Source: Trichoderma breve (lineage: Eukaryota; Ascomycota; Sordariomycetes; Hypocreales; Hypocreaceae). Taken from it: 64,000 bases of DNA. Positions 46,238 to 56,800 of the stretch are shown piece after piece. Where the stretch lies: NCBI RefSeq assembly GCF_028502605.1, contig NC_079234.1, positions 2,046,001 through 2,110,000 of the forward strand. The letters run 5' to 3'. Below the pieces are notes generated by a model, which saw only the letters and a program-made list of their open reading frames with translations, did not search any database and was not told the DNA's origin. Position 1 is the stretch's first letter. The number at the start of each line of letters is the position of its first letter. Position numbers and translations under genes: made by a program.

Positions 46238-47126
46238 GATTGGCAATTTGAAAGTGAAATTGGTGTGAGTAGCAACAGGAGTAACAGTGACAGTAGTATT
46301 ATTAAACCTCCATCAAAGTCATGAAGATTGTGTTATACAAGTCATGTCAAATCTTCTAGAACCAAAACACTTCGACTATTATATATACTTGTACCCAGAC
46401 TTGCTAGACATTTCATGTAAATCATCTCCACAGTCAGCTGGGCAGGCTTCAGCCCGCGCCACGATTCATGCCATCCACCATCTCACATTTCATCTACGAA
46501 TCAAAACTCATATTTGCCCATCTCACATATACCGTCTCATAATGCATCACATTTTTTTATGTTGAGCATTCCAGTCAGTAAATATAATCCCAAAAATCGA
46601 AGCAGCCGCAATCCCCCATGATTAAGCTGGCAACCTTCTTACTGTCATTCAGCTGTGTTGGCTTCTATCCACCTGCTGTGCATAATCACATGCCCAACAC
46701 TGCTGAAAAGGTAAAACCGCCTCACCTCCCCAAAGAAGCAAGAATCGAACAGCAAAGCGAAACATCAGATCCAGCTGCTCGGTGTCTTGTGGATCCATGA
46801 CGGCATCGTGCATCTGACCAACACCAGCCATCGCCTCACTTGACAAAAACAAGCTACAAAATCACGTCGTCATTAGTAAAGAAAATAAGAATAAAAGTCA
46901 TCTTATCATTAAACAGAGACACCCAACGCCTTCAAAGCTGGCCATGTAGTGTCGCGATGATTAAGCTCAGCTACCCATTATGATATACACCCAAAAGTAC
47001 TGTATTCCTTCCATGTAAAAACTCCAACTCCATTCTCCCACAGCACACACAACATTGAAGTCATAGACTCATCATTGCATTCCATTCAATCCATCCACGT
47101 CACAAGAACCCACCCGAAAGAATCCT
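46238..47126. other. Intergenic between GH64 and GH16 genes
   Basis: 0.9 kb, same-strand neighbours on both sides, so it holds the GH64 promoter and GH16 terminator. No gene and no clear missing signal-peptide exon for GH64 were found. Confidence 0.55.
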
Positions 47127-48368
47127 TCACAAGCAAGTCATCATCAAGACCAGCGCTATCGCACTTCTCATCATCGTCCCGATGCTGCCCAGACACGTCG
47201 CGCCGCTCTCATTATCATTTCCGCCGCCGCTTGGCTGATTCGGATCACTCGTATTGAAAAAGGTGCCGCCTGTGCTAGCGTTTGCTGCCGTCACGTCTGC
47301 AACCGTACACACTCTGTCACTGCTCATATCGTCTGAACTGTCGCTGCGTGCCTTTCGGCAGCTCTCAGCCCAGCTGGATTGAACATTCGAGTCTGAAGAG
47401 TTAAAGTAGGCCTTGACATAGCTCACAGTGAGAACAGCATCCTCCTCGGGAGGGCCTCCAGACCACAGGGGATTTCCGTTGCTCCAATGCTGAAGAATGA
47501 TGTGACCAGGACCAGAGGGCACCGAGGTTCCATTCATCTCGGCCAGCAGCTGGCTATCGGCATAGAACAAGACGCGATTGGGTAGGTAGTCGAAGCGATA
47601 CTCGTGGAATCCAGCCGTAGGGTCAAACGTGAGGTTGACCACCTTGAAGGTGCCCGTCTTGGACGCATCATAGCCCGCCTTCCGCGATGCTTCCGACTGG
47701 ATCACGAGATTGGCGGGATAGATCTTCTTCACGGGGTCAAACTCTCGCGACAGAAACTCCATGTCAATCTCCTGGGTGTCATTGAAGTACTGCAAGACAC
47801 AATCAGCATATGATATATCAACACATCAACGATCAAAACAGTCACATACCCAGAAAAAAGCCGCACAGGTGCCATTGACGGCCGTCAGCTTCATGCCCGC
47901 ACGATACGAGCCGTAATGCAAGTCCTTCCTCGCCGAGTCCAGCTCCGCCACCGGAATAGCCTCATCCCAAACAGTGCTGCCCACCACAAGCCCAACCCCG
48001 TCACCACCATCCGAGTTGTTCGATCCATCGCTCTCCGTAGCATCAGTATCGTCGCCCTCACGAGCAGTCGTATACACATTGTCCAAACCAAACGACTTGC
48101 CATACTCGCCTCTCCCAGCCCTCGCCGAAACGTTGTACTGCTGCCTCTTCCACGTGCCGTCCCGCGAAATGTCTCGCATCGCAAAGAACTTGCTCTCCAT
48201 CATGTTGGTAAAGAACAGTTGCTCGTTTCCATTTATAGTTCCGTTCCGTGTTTGATTCCCAGAGGTCTGCTGCGTGAGGAATCCGCACTCACAGTCCGCT
48301 GCCACCAGGCCCGACATGAGCACCACCACCAGGGCCAGCAACAGGCCCAATCCCGGAGCAGTAGCCAT
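47127..48368 (-). CDS. GPI-anchored GH16-family glucanase/transglycosylase
   Basis: Predicted cell-wall glycosidase acting on beta-glucan-type polymers. Exons 48368-47850 and 47789-47127 (donor GTATGT, acceptor TTGCAG) give 393 aa. Signal peptide MATAPGLGLLLALVVVLMSG, cleavage near VAA/DCECG. The DCECGF start of the mature chain is usual in a fungal GH16 subgroup. The junction joins AAFFW to YFNDTQEIDMEF, giving the GH16 catalytic ExDxE with nucleophile Glu180, Asp182 and acid/base Glu184. Further landmarks: FHEYRFDYLPNRVLFYADSQLL and ILQHWSNGNPLWSGGPP. A Ser/Asn-rich acidic insertion (about 110-130) interrupts the N-terminal half. The C-terminus (TMMRSAIALVLMMTCL) is a GPI-type hydrophobic signal. 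Confidence 0.9.
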
Positions 48369-50497
48369 GAAAGCAAGCTGTCTTTTTGGGAGCCCGGAGT
48401 TGTAGTAAAAAGCAAAATGTTTATTGGTGAGCAAAATGAAGAAGGAGAAAAAAATGATTAGAAGCACAAGAGGATAGAGAAGACAAGAGATAGAAGCCGA
48501 TGAACAAGGCAACCAGCCCAAGCCACAGAAACACCAAGACCGTGAGCAGACAATGAAGAAGGAAATGAGCATGCGCTCGCCACATTCTTCTGCTTGCCAC
48601 GTCTTCTTGGGAGCAGCTGCAGTACACAATGCAGTGCAAAGGCCAGGCACGACGCAAAGATAAAAAAAAATAAAATGAGAGAATGGGGGAAATCGAGACG
48701 CCCTGCTTTGTCTGTACGAGTACTTCCTGCGCTTCCAAGTTACACACGGTCCTACCCTGGGCTCGCGCGTCGTCTCCTCTCCCTTGCATCTTCCGTTATT
48801 CTGCCACAATCACCAACTTTCACATGTATGTATCGGGGAAACCAAGGCCCGTGCCGTCTGCTTGTTCTTGGCTGCATTGTCCTCTGCCACTCTTTTGATG
48901 CTTGTATGTACATACCTGTACTTACCCTGCATGTGATATAAACTCAGTTGGGCATCTTCACGCATCAGGCATCGCCACTTGACAGCCTATCAAACCACCA
49001 TCTCCAAGACCTCAGCCTTCCCCATTTGGCCATTGCCAGAACAAGGTCGGTAGAAAAGGGGGAGGACAGCAAGAGTCAGGTACCACCACCTCCAACTGCC
49101 CTTCTGACCTCCCCCAGCTTCTCCTCATCGGATGACACCAGAGCACGTCGTACATGCAGGTTTGACAAGAACGTGGGAAACGGTTGGCCGGCCACAAAAA
49201 ATAAACGGTAATTAAACCATGGGCCGCTTCCGAGGAGCCAAGCATTTGATTACCTTGGTTACTCTACTTATTATATCAGAACTCTAGTGCAGTCACATGG
49301 CATTGATAGGCGTGTACTTGGAGTTTGACTACGGTAGAAGGTCACAGACATGTACACACACTTGGCACCCTACGTGGCATCATCAAGTTGACAGAGACAC
49401 AATTATTCGAATTGTAGTACTAGAATATCTATACACACCGAAGTAGCGGGACTGGCTCTCGTCCATGAGCACTCGCGGACACACACGATATGTCGTGGGT
49501 GCGCGAGTGCTGTCATTCCGTAAGCATCCCTTCGTAGCATAACCAAGACGAAAAAAGAACAAGACACAGCACACAAACAAACATTGACAAGAGGAGAGAG
49601 CACACAGTTCAAAGGAAAGAAAAAGGAGGAGAGAAGAAGAAGAAAGGTTCAATGAAGAATAGCAATCTGTATATCGAACAAGGTATCTGAGAATTTGGAA
49701 ATTGCCAATGGTAAATCAGACTGCAATGCCAGCGAAAAGTGACAGCAAACAAGCAGAAGCGCGAAGAGAGAAAGTAGGAAAAAACAACCGCTGCAAAGAT
49801 AAAAGATGAAAGGAAAAAGAAAAATTACCAAGATAAGAGAAAAAAAAAGGGGGCAACAAGGGCCATTAGAAACAAAAAAAGGGAAATGCGAAAAAGGCGG
49901 CATCACCATCATGGACCAGCCAATCAACCTGCCCTCGCAGTTCATTAGCTTGCGCTGCCGCGGTGTCGAGATCCAAATATTCCTTTCTCGGAGCCCCGAA
50001 ATCATGCGAAACGTCCAATCCTTTATCCCGCCAGTATTTCCCTGCTTTCGCCGCCTCTCCGGAATTACCCCCCTGATCCTTTCGATCGACCCATGCAAAA
50101 CAAAAACAATCAAATCGAAGCCAATAATTAAGAGCAGTAACAGAACACATACTAGGACACACGATCACCTGCCCTGTCTCAGGAGCCGTCAAGGAAATGA
50201 CATGAGAAACCAAGACAAAAAAAGGAAAAGAAAAAGAAAGAAATAATTCAAACAGCACATTCCCAGCATTAGCCTTACTCCGTTCCGGACCGCACGCGCC
50301 ACAATGTTGAAAATTGACAAGCCAGAAAAAATAAGTTGAAAGAGAAAAAATGGAAAGATAAGGAAAAAAGGAGGAAATGAGCCATAAAATCGAGTTTTGC
50401 GTTAAGAAAGTCCGGCGCGTGTTGTCGCGCTCTCCTGATAAAGATGAACAGAGAGAAGAGAAAAGAAAAAAAAGTCGTTTCGTCATCGCATATGTAT
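48369..50497. other. Long region, largely without a gene
   Basis: 2.1 kb between the GH16 start and the C2H2 factor stop (both minus). Holds the GH16 promoter and a GTACGAGTAC decamer at 48714-48723. One minus-strand stretch at 49866-50085 reads like real coding sequence (next entry). The rest is A/G-rich on the plus strand and shows nothing. Confidence 0.5.
49866..50085 (-). CDS. Possible exon of an unmodelled small protein
   Basis: One minus-strand frame reads GNSGEAAKAGKYWRDKGLD, then VSHDFGAPRKEYLDLDTAA, AQANELRGQVDWLVHDGDA and a short hydrophobic end before TAA. Unlike surrounding frames it is charged, balanced and lacks low complexity over some 60 residues, so it looks like a conserved small fungal protein. 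The 5' end is unresolved: no clean ATG exon was found, though a GTATGT donor at about 50148 could join an upstream exon. It lies about 410 bases past the C2H2 factor stop on the same strand, so it could also be in that gene's 3' UTR. Family not recognised. Confidence 0.4.
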
Positions 50498-53011
50498 TTA
50501 GTACACGCTGTCCTCGTCCGCTCCCTGCGAGGTCATCGAGGGAGTCGATACATTAGAGGAAGCTTCGTCGCCGACATAGCCGACAAGGGCTTCTGAATGC
50601 AGTTTGAATGATTCGCCCATGAGACGCGTAATTCCCCACACAACAACTTCGTCCAACATGGAGCCCCAGAGACGCGCAACCACGGAGCTCAAGTTGGCAA
50701 TGATGCTCTCGTCAAAGTCCTTGACAAAGAGCTGTCGGACCTTGTAGTACATGGCCACCTCCTCGGGCGTTGCTGGCTCTTCGTCGTGTTCCAGGCGATA
50801 CAGCCACAGCGTGAGGATGATCATCAGGTCCAGGCCGCACAGGGGGTGCTCGACGCTCCAGTTGGTCGACGAGGTGCGCGCCACCCAGCGGACACCCTGG
50901 ACCACGGCCGTCTCCAGGCAGTTGTAGCACTCTTCAATCACCTTGATCATCTCGCTGGAGCGCTTGACGCGGTCCCGAGCATGAGACATGGCGGCAGCGA
51001 CCTCGTACGGCTCGTGGTATCGCAGGGCCTCTTGCACGGTCTTCAGGTCAACTTCGAGACGGGCGCGGGCGTTACGGTACATGGCGCGGGCATTGAAGAT
51101 GAGGGGGTGACCTTTGTGGGGAGCGCTAAGGGGCACCACGACAGATTCCGGTTCGCACAGATCCAAGGACTTCTCCCACGTCTCCAGGGCGAGTCTAAGT
51201 TTGTACTCGGTCACGACATCCTGCAAGGCCTCAGGGCTACGTTTGTGGTACCATACTTCGAGGAACAAGGCATTGATCATGACACGGGTGGAAAAGGCGC
51301 TGTACTTGATCGCTTCACCCTGGAAGAGATTATCATGGGCTTCCATGAAGATGGCGGCGGGCGACTTCTCGAGCTGCTCGGCCCATGCAGCCTCGTCGGC
51401 AACCTGCATGTTCCACAGGGCCTCCGTTGAAGGCAGCTGCAGGTCCTCAAACTCGTTGAAGCCGATGGCCGGGGTGTGATTAAACGTCAGCGTCAACAAG
51501 CCAAAGAAGATGTAGACCGCATAGTACGTGCGGCGGCAGCCCTCGTCCTCAACCCACTCTGCGCGAGTAGGCTTGGACGAGCCGCGGGCCTCCTGGCGAA
51601 GCTTGAGCTCGTAACGGTTTCCAGCCACCATGTTGGCGAGGAGACTCTTGATGGAGCATGCCCACTCCAAGCCCTTGGGGTCGCCGCTCCAGCTGGCAAA
51701 GATCATGTTGAGGAGAGAGCTCTGCATGGTCCACAGGGGACACTTGCGGGAGCTAAAGTTCTCCTTGTTCTGGAGGAACTGGTTGACGAGAACCTTGGAC
51801 CCGATGTGGAGCATGTAGGCCTGGTCCTGGTCAAAGGCGTAGAGAGCGCCAATACTGAGGACGGCCAAGAGCAGCGGGGGCGACACCTGAGACGGGGTGA
51901 AGGAAGCAGGGTGCAGGAAGGGCAGATGGTGGTGGAACAGCCCAAAGTAGGTGGCCAGGTAGCGGTTCAGAGAGCCCAGGCCGGGGAGGCGAAAGCTCTC
52001 GGGAATGGCATGCTCTCGGTCGGTGCTGCGAATGTTGTCCAGAATCATGTTTCGCTCATCATCGCCAGAAACCTGAGGAGCTCTGAAACCAGCCTGCTGC
52101 GAGTCTACCGCGGAGGGAGACTGAGGGGCTGGGATCTCGGGGCCAGAGGCGGGGAGCGAATTGATCATGGACTGAAGCGCTGGCACAAGACCATTGCAGT
52201 TTCGGCCGCTGAACGGAGGCAACTGGCCGGCATGGTGCGACAGTCTGTTTCCACCGGCAAAGGGTTGCGACGACTCGAAAGAGCCCGAGGCGCTCGAGGT
52301 GATGGAGTGAGGCTTGGGCTCGGCCATGAAGTTGTCCCACTGAACTTGCGGGAGGGCGATGGCACCAGATGGGTATGTGACGGCAGGCTCCATGACGGTG
52401 GAGCTTCGTGGGGAAAAGGCCATGGATGCGCCGTCTTCGTAAGATCCATCGTCTCCGCGCATGGCAGCGGTGGCCTTGTGATGCAGGTCGGCGACGAGCA
52501 TGGCGGCGGCCTCGACATCGAAAATGCCGTCGCCGCTAGCTTCCATCTGCTCCAAGGTGGAGGTGTCCAAGGCGATTGATGATTTGGAGGGGCCGCCGAT
52601 GGCTCGAGTCTTGGGTCCAGCACGACGCTTGCCGTCGCTGTGAAGGGGGACGCCGCCATCTTTGGCGTGGACTGTGCGATCATGTCGGAGCAAAAGGTCG
52701 CGACGAACAAAGGTACTTCGGCACTTCATGCACTTAAAGGGACGCTCTTTGGTATCTAATAAGAAAGGGAGTTAGCAGAGCTGGCAAGTGGAGAGCGAAG
52801 AATGCTCAAGGTATTTTTTTTCTTCGAGGGAGAATTTTTTTTTTCTGGGAAACATACGTGATCGCTCGTGACGGCTTCGATGCTCGCTTCGGCTGAAGGC
52901 TCTGTTGCAGAACTGGCATTTGTATTTGCGTTCTGGTGCGAGAGACGCCTTCCGCGAGGACGGGGTCGAGGCCGCTGGAGGCGGGAGAACTGCGACGCTG
53001 GCGCCAGGCAT
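50498..53011 (-). CDS. C2H2 zinc-finger plus fungal_trans transcription factor
   Basis: Nuclear regulator with two N-terminal classical fingers and a fungal-specific transcription factor domain. Exons 53011-52858 and 52755-50498 (donor GTATGT, acceptor TATTAG) give 803 aa. Finger 1: YKCQFCNRAFSRSEHRSRH then ERSH. The linker TKERP spans the junction. Finger 2: FKCMKCRSTFVRRDLLLRH then DRTVH. The middle (about 75-250) is Ser/Pro-rich and probably disordered. The fungal_trans region runs about 260-700, with LNRYLATYFGLFHHHLPFLHPASF, LLLAVLSIGALYA and EDEGCRRTYYAVYIFFGLL as landmarks. This architecture occurs in several filamentous-fungal regulators of development or metabolism; the exact ortholog is not assigned. 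The start MPGASVAV is preferred over an upstream non-ATG extension. Confidence 0.93.
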
Positions 53012-53696
53012 TTTGGGCAAAGTCGCGTGCTGTGGTTTGATGGGTGGTGAAGATGGCGATGTGTGTGTTTTGCGCTGACGCGACGCTCGGCTCTGCCGGC
53101 TGGGGCGGACGCTACGATGGTTGAATATCGTACTCGTGCTCTGGTGGGATGCGAATTCTCTCGCTCTCGCTCTCGACTCCTAGCTCCTCGCTCGCACGCG
53201 CGCCCGTGGGGTTTAAAGTGTGACTGCGGTGGCCTCGATGTTGATGCTGCTCATTGGAAAATACGGTATTCTGGTCATGGAAAGATTAAGGATGTGGGTT
53301 GGTGAGGACAAGAGGCTTCTGGAGGCCTCGACGGATAGAATGTCGGGGATCGGACAGAGAATGGCGATGCTGCTGGAGCTGGTGTAGTTTGTCGTTGGGG
53401 GCAACGAAGATGGTGGCAGACGAAGAGGGGAGAGGCGGGTTAAGAGGGCGAGGGCAGTAAATGAAGGAAAGACGGCGAGAGGGGGGGAGGGGAAAGATTT
53501 CAATTCGGGGGACGCGGACAGCAAGCCACTGGGGGGGTAAGAATTTTGGGAGGGGTGGGTGCGCAGAAGGAGGGGGGAAACAGCACAGAGGGCAGAGGGC
53601 ACTGGTGAATACCTGGAAAAAAAAAAGTCTGGTCGAGTCGGGGCGGGAAAAAGAGGGATGGAGGGGGAGGGGGAGGCTGTCCATGGTGCGAAAATG

Positions 53697-53720
53697 TGCT
53701 GTGCTGTGCTGTGCTGTGCC
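53697..53720 (+). repeat. (GTGCT)n microsatellite
   Basis: About four and a half perfect GTGCT units in tandem in the gene-poor interval. Confidence 0.9.
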
Positions 53721-53788
53721 CACTGGAGCGCGGGTACCTGGCTGGAAGTTGCTCTGCTGTGCATGTAGCGGTACGAGACCTAAGTACA

Positions 53789-53814
53789 GCGCGGTACAGC
53801 GCGGTACGGCCACC
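53789..53814 (+). repeat. CAGCGCGGTA tandem repeat
   Basis: Two perfect 10-bp CAGCGCGGTA units followed by a partial CGGC end, just right of the GTGCT repeat. Confidence 0.85.
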
Positions 53815-56800
53815 AGACGGGGCGTCGGACGGGGCACTTGTACCGCGACCTCGCAGGCCCGGCGACGTGCCAGACGCGGCAGCCAAGTATCGGTGCAGGC
53901 GCAACAAGTATCTCTACGGCCATCGTCCGCGGCGGCGGTACTCGCAGAGGCATCACGAGCACACCCAGTCAAGCGACGACGATGGAGCCCACCTCTCAAA
54001 CGCGACACAGCGGCCTGCTGCGCTGGCGACCGACGCTACCAAGTGCCTCCAGCGGGGGTCCCGTCAGCGCAAGAGGGGCGAAGCTCGGCCCCTCCAGCAG
54101 CGCGGTTTGGCGGTGCTGCTGTGCTGGACAGGACACACCAGATGACACCGGCGCTGCAAAGTAGGGGGAGGCGCAAGGCAAGGGGCGGTACCTCTGGGTA
54201 CTTGCAGCTCAGCGCGGTCCGGGTTCAGGCCAGGTACCGGTACGCACACAGGCTTGCAAGCCCTGCCCCGCCATTGGCCCGCCGTTGCCTCGCAGCTTGT
54301 CGGGGCTCCAGGCTCTGGTTGCCGGAGTCACACGCTTGGCCGCGAGGATTGATAGCTCCAAGCACTAGCACCGAACTGACACCACCAGCTTTGCCGTGCC
54401 ATTTCGATTTCGCTCTCCGAACCCACACGAGACTTGGAAGAATGAATTGCTTGCGGAGTGCCTGCGACATGCCTGAGGTACGGGTAGTCCACCTGGATGC
54501 AACTCCATATATTTCCATGGACGCTCTACTCTCTGCGCTGCAAGTATAACGACCACCGCGTTGTATATCTACGTGTCTGGTTGCCTCTGCGCCGAACGAG
54601 AGTGCCAGCTATCCAACTCGCAAAGTCAGCAAAAACGACCAAGGACAGATTCCCAGCTCATCTCATCTCGTCTCATCATCACCAGTCACACACTCTCGCG
54701 CCTCCTTCTTTCGCCGTCGGGATCACCCGTTGCCATCAAATGCGTTGGCGCATCGTCCTCGAACACGTCCCGTCCGATCAGGTCAGCCACGGCCAGCCCA
54801 GTCCAGCCAGGCCAGGTCAGCACGCCTCCCGCCTGTTCGGCCCAACTAAAAGGTAAAAAGAAAAAAAGGGAAAAGCAAAAAGCAACAAGTAAAAAGCAAA
54901 GAGACAAGGACTCTGCCTTAAAAGCGGCACTGCAAAAAACACAGACCCAAATGGCCTCCGTGCGCAAGAGGCAAGAGGGAAAAAAGGAAAAAATGCCTGA
55001 GTCGCGGGACAGCAAGGGAGGAAAACCAGGCACACCCGAACGCCATGCCGGCCAACTCTCGTACAGGGTACAAGTGTCTATGGAGGCTCGTACCTCTACT
55101 TTGACTGCCACTGATCAATCAGTGATCCATCATCTCCAGTGACCGGACCTGCGTCTTCCGCCTATCCGCCCTCTTCACTCCATCCCCCCACCAACTTTTT
55201 TTCTTGGTGCTTTCATTTCTATTGCCCGTTCGTCTCTTCATTGCTTTTTCTCGTTTCCTTTAAACTCTTCCCTTTTGCCATTCATTCGTTATTTCATCAT
55301 TGCCGTCCCCTTTATTCTTTTGCGGCTGCTAGAACTCATCCGCTGTCTCCTTATTCCCGTCCCTCTTCCACCCCGCGGCCTCTCAGCTTCCATGCAGGGT
55401 GGCATCATGTCCCGCGTGTTTTAGCATATTGATCCATTGATCACACGTACAGCCGTGCTGGGGGCTTGATTGATAGGCGCTGCAAGTCTGTTTGTCCTGC
55501 TAACATGGATGAATAGCGCGCCGCCTGCAGCCTGTACTCGTACAGTAGAGCCCATGGCCACCCCACCATCGGGTTCTGGCGACAGTCGGTCAGCATAGCT
55601 TGCGTCTACATGCTGGCGACATCAGGAGTCTTGGAGATGATGTGCTGTCCTTTGCTCCGTGCTACATGGTAGCATCACGAGAACAGAACACGATCGATAT
55701 TCCCTGGCCAGCACTGTGTGTTGTTGGTCCTCAGGCCGAGCCGAGCGAACCCCCACCTTCTCCCTTCTCCCCCTCCCTTCTGCCATCACTACGGACACCG
55801 AAGAGCGTCGAGCAGCCACCTTAAGAGAGCTGGTGTGTTTGGTTCGTTGAAAGGGCGAAGAGACGTTGAATGTGGCCGCCGCCGCCAATGCTGCTCCGCT
55901 GCAGTAGCATGTATAGTATTGTGTACTGCACTCACACATGCGCTCGCCAAAGTAAGCTGGATCGGACGTTCTAGGAATCGATCAGTGCTGCCAGGCCTCG
56001 CAAAAGGCCCAATATGGCAAGTATCCGCCAAGCCCATTACCACTCTGCGAGGTGGATAAGACACACATGCTACAAGTGCTGGTGCTAGCAATAGCGGTGC
56101 CCACTTCCAACGTCTCCCTGGGAGACAGAGACGCCAAAATGCGCCGCCTTGTCTTGAATTACCTTTGAGAATCCCCAAGTACCGAATAGAGCTGGAGGGG
56201 AGATTGTTTGGGCCCTGCTCCTTTCGAGAAATCGAGATGGACGCACGTCCCGGTACCGGTACTCGGACGCCCAAACTGATCAAGATCCGGCGCGCGTCAT
56301 GATGGAGCGGAAAGAGACAATGAGCACCTGGTCGGTCTCCGCGATCCCGCCTCCATAGCATCGGAGCTGGGTTCTATCACCACAACGAGGCCGGTCTTGC
56401 ATCTGGCGATCCACTCCAACCCACCACGGGCGCCATGTCCGAACTTAGGAGCTGAGAGCGGACTACCGAGCCACCAACTTGGGCGACTCTTGAGAACACG
56501 ACGGTCTTGGGGAGTAACCAGCTTCCGTCTTAGTAACAATGCATCGCACTGTATTAGCCGTTGCACACCGCTCATTGAGCACAGTCTGCCCAAGGTTATC
56601 GTCACTGCCAGCCTCGACGCCATGAAATACACAGAGTTGTGTATTTCTATCACCTCGTCTTCCTCCATTGGAAAAGCTATACATGTGTTCGTACGCACAT
56701 ACCGACATGACTGTACCTGTCTGTATGCTGTACCAATGACTCGCGGTCAAGGCGCAAAACAATCGGTGCCATCTGACAAAACACCTTCTAGAAGCGCTCG

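Noticed and set aside
51476..52579. 367-codon plus-strand ORF over the C2H2 regulator
   Set aside because: Antisense to a domain-verified coding exon; composition mirrors the GC-rich sense codons and shows no motif of its own.
53461..54549. 362-codon plus-strand ORF in the gene-poor interval
   Set aside because: Arg/Gly/Ser-rich translation through GT and GA repeats, no domain; the ORF opens upstream of several simple repeats and looks random.
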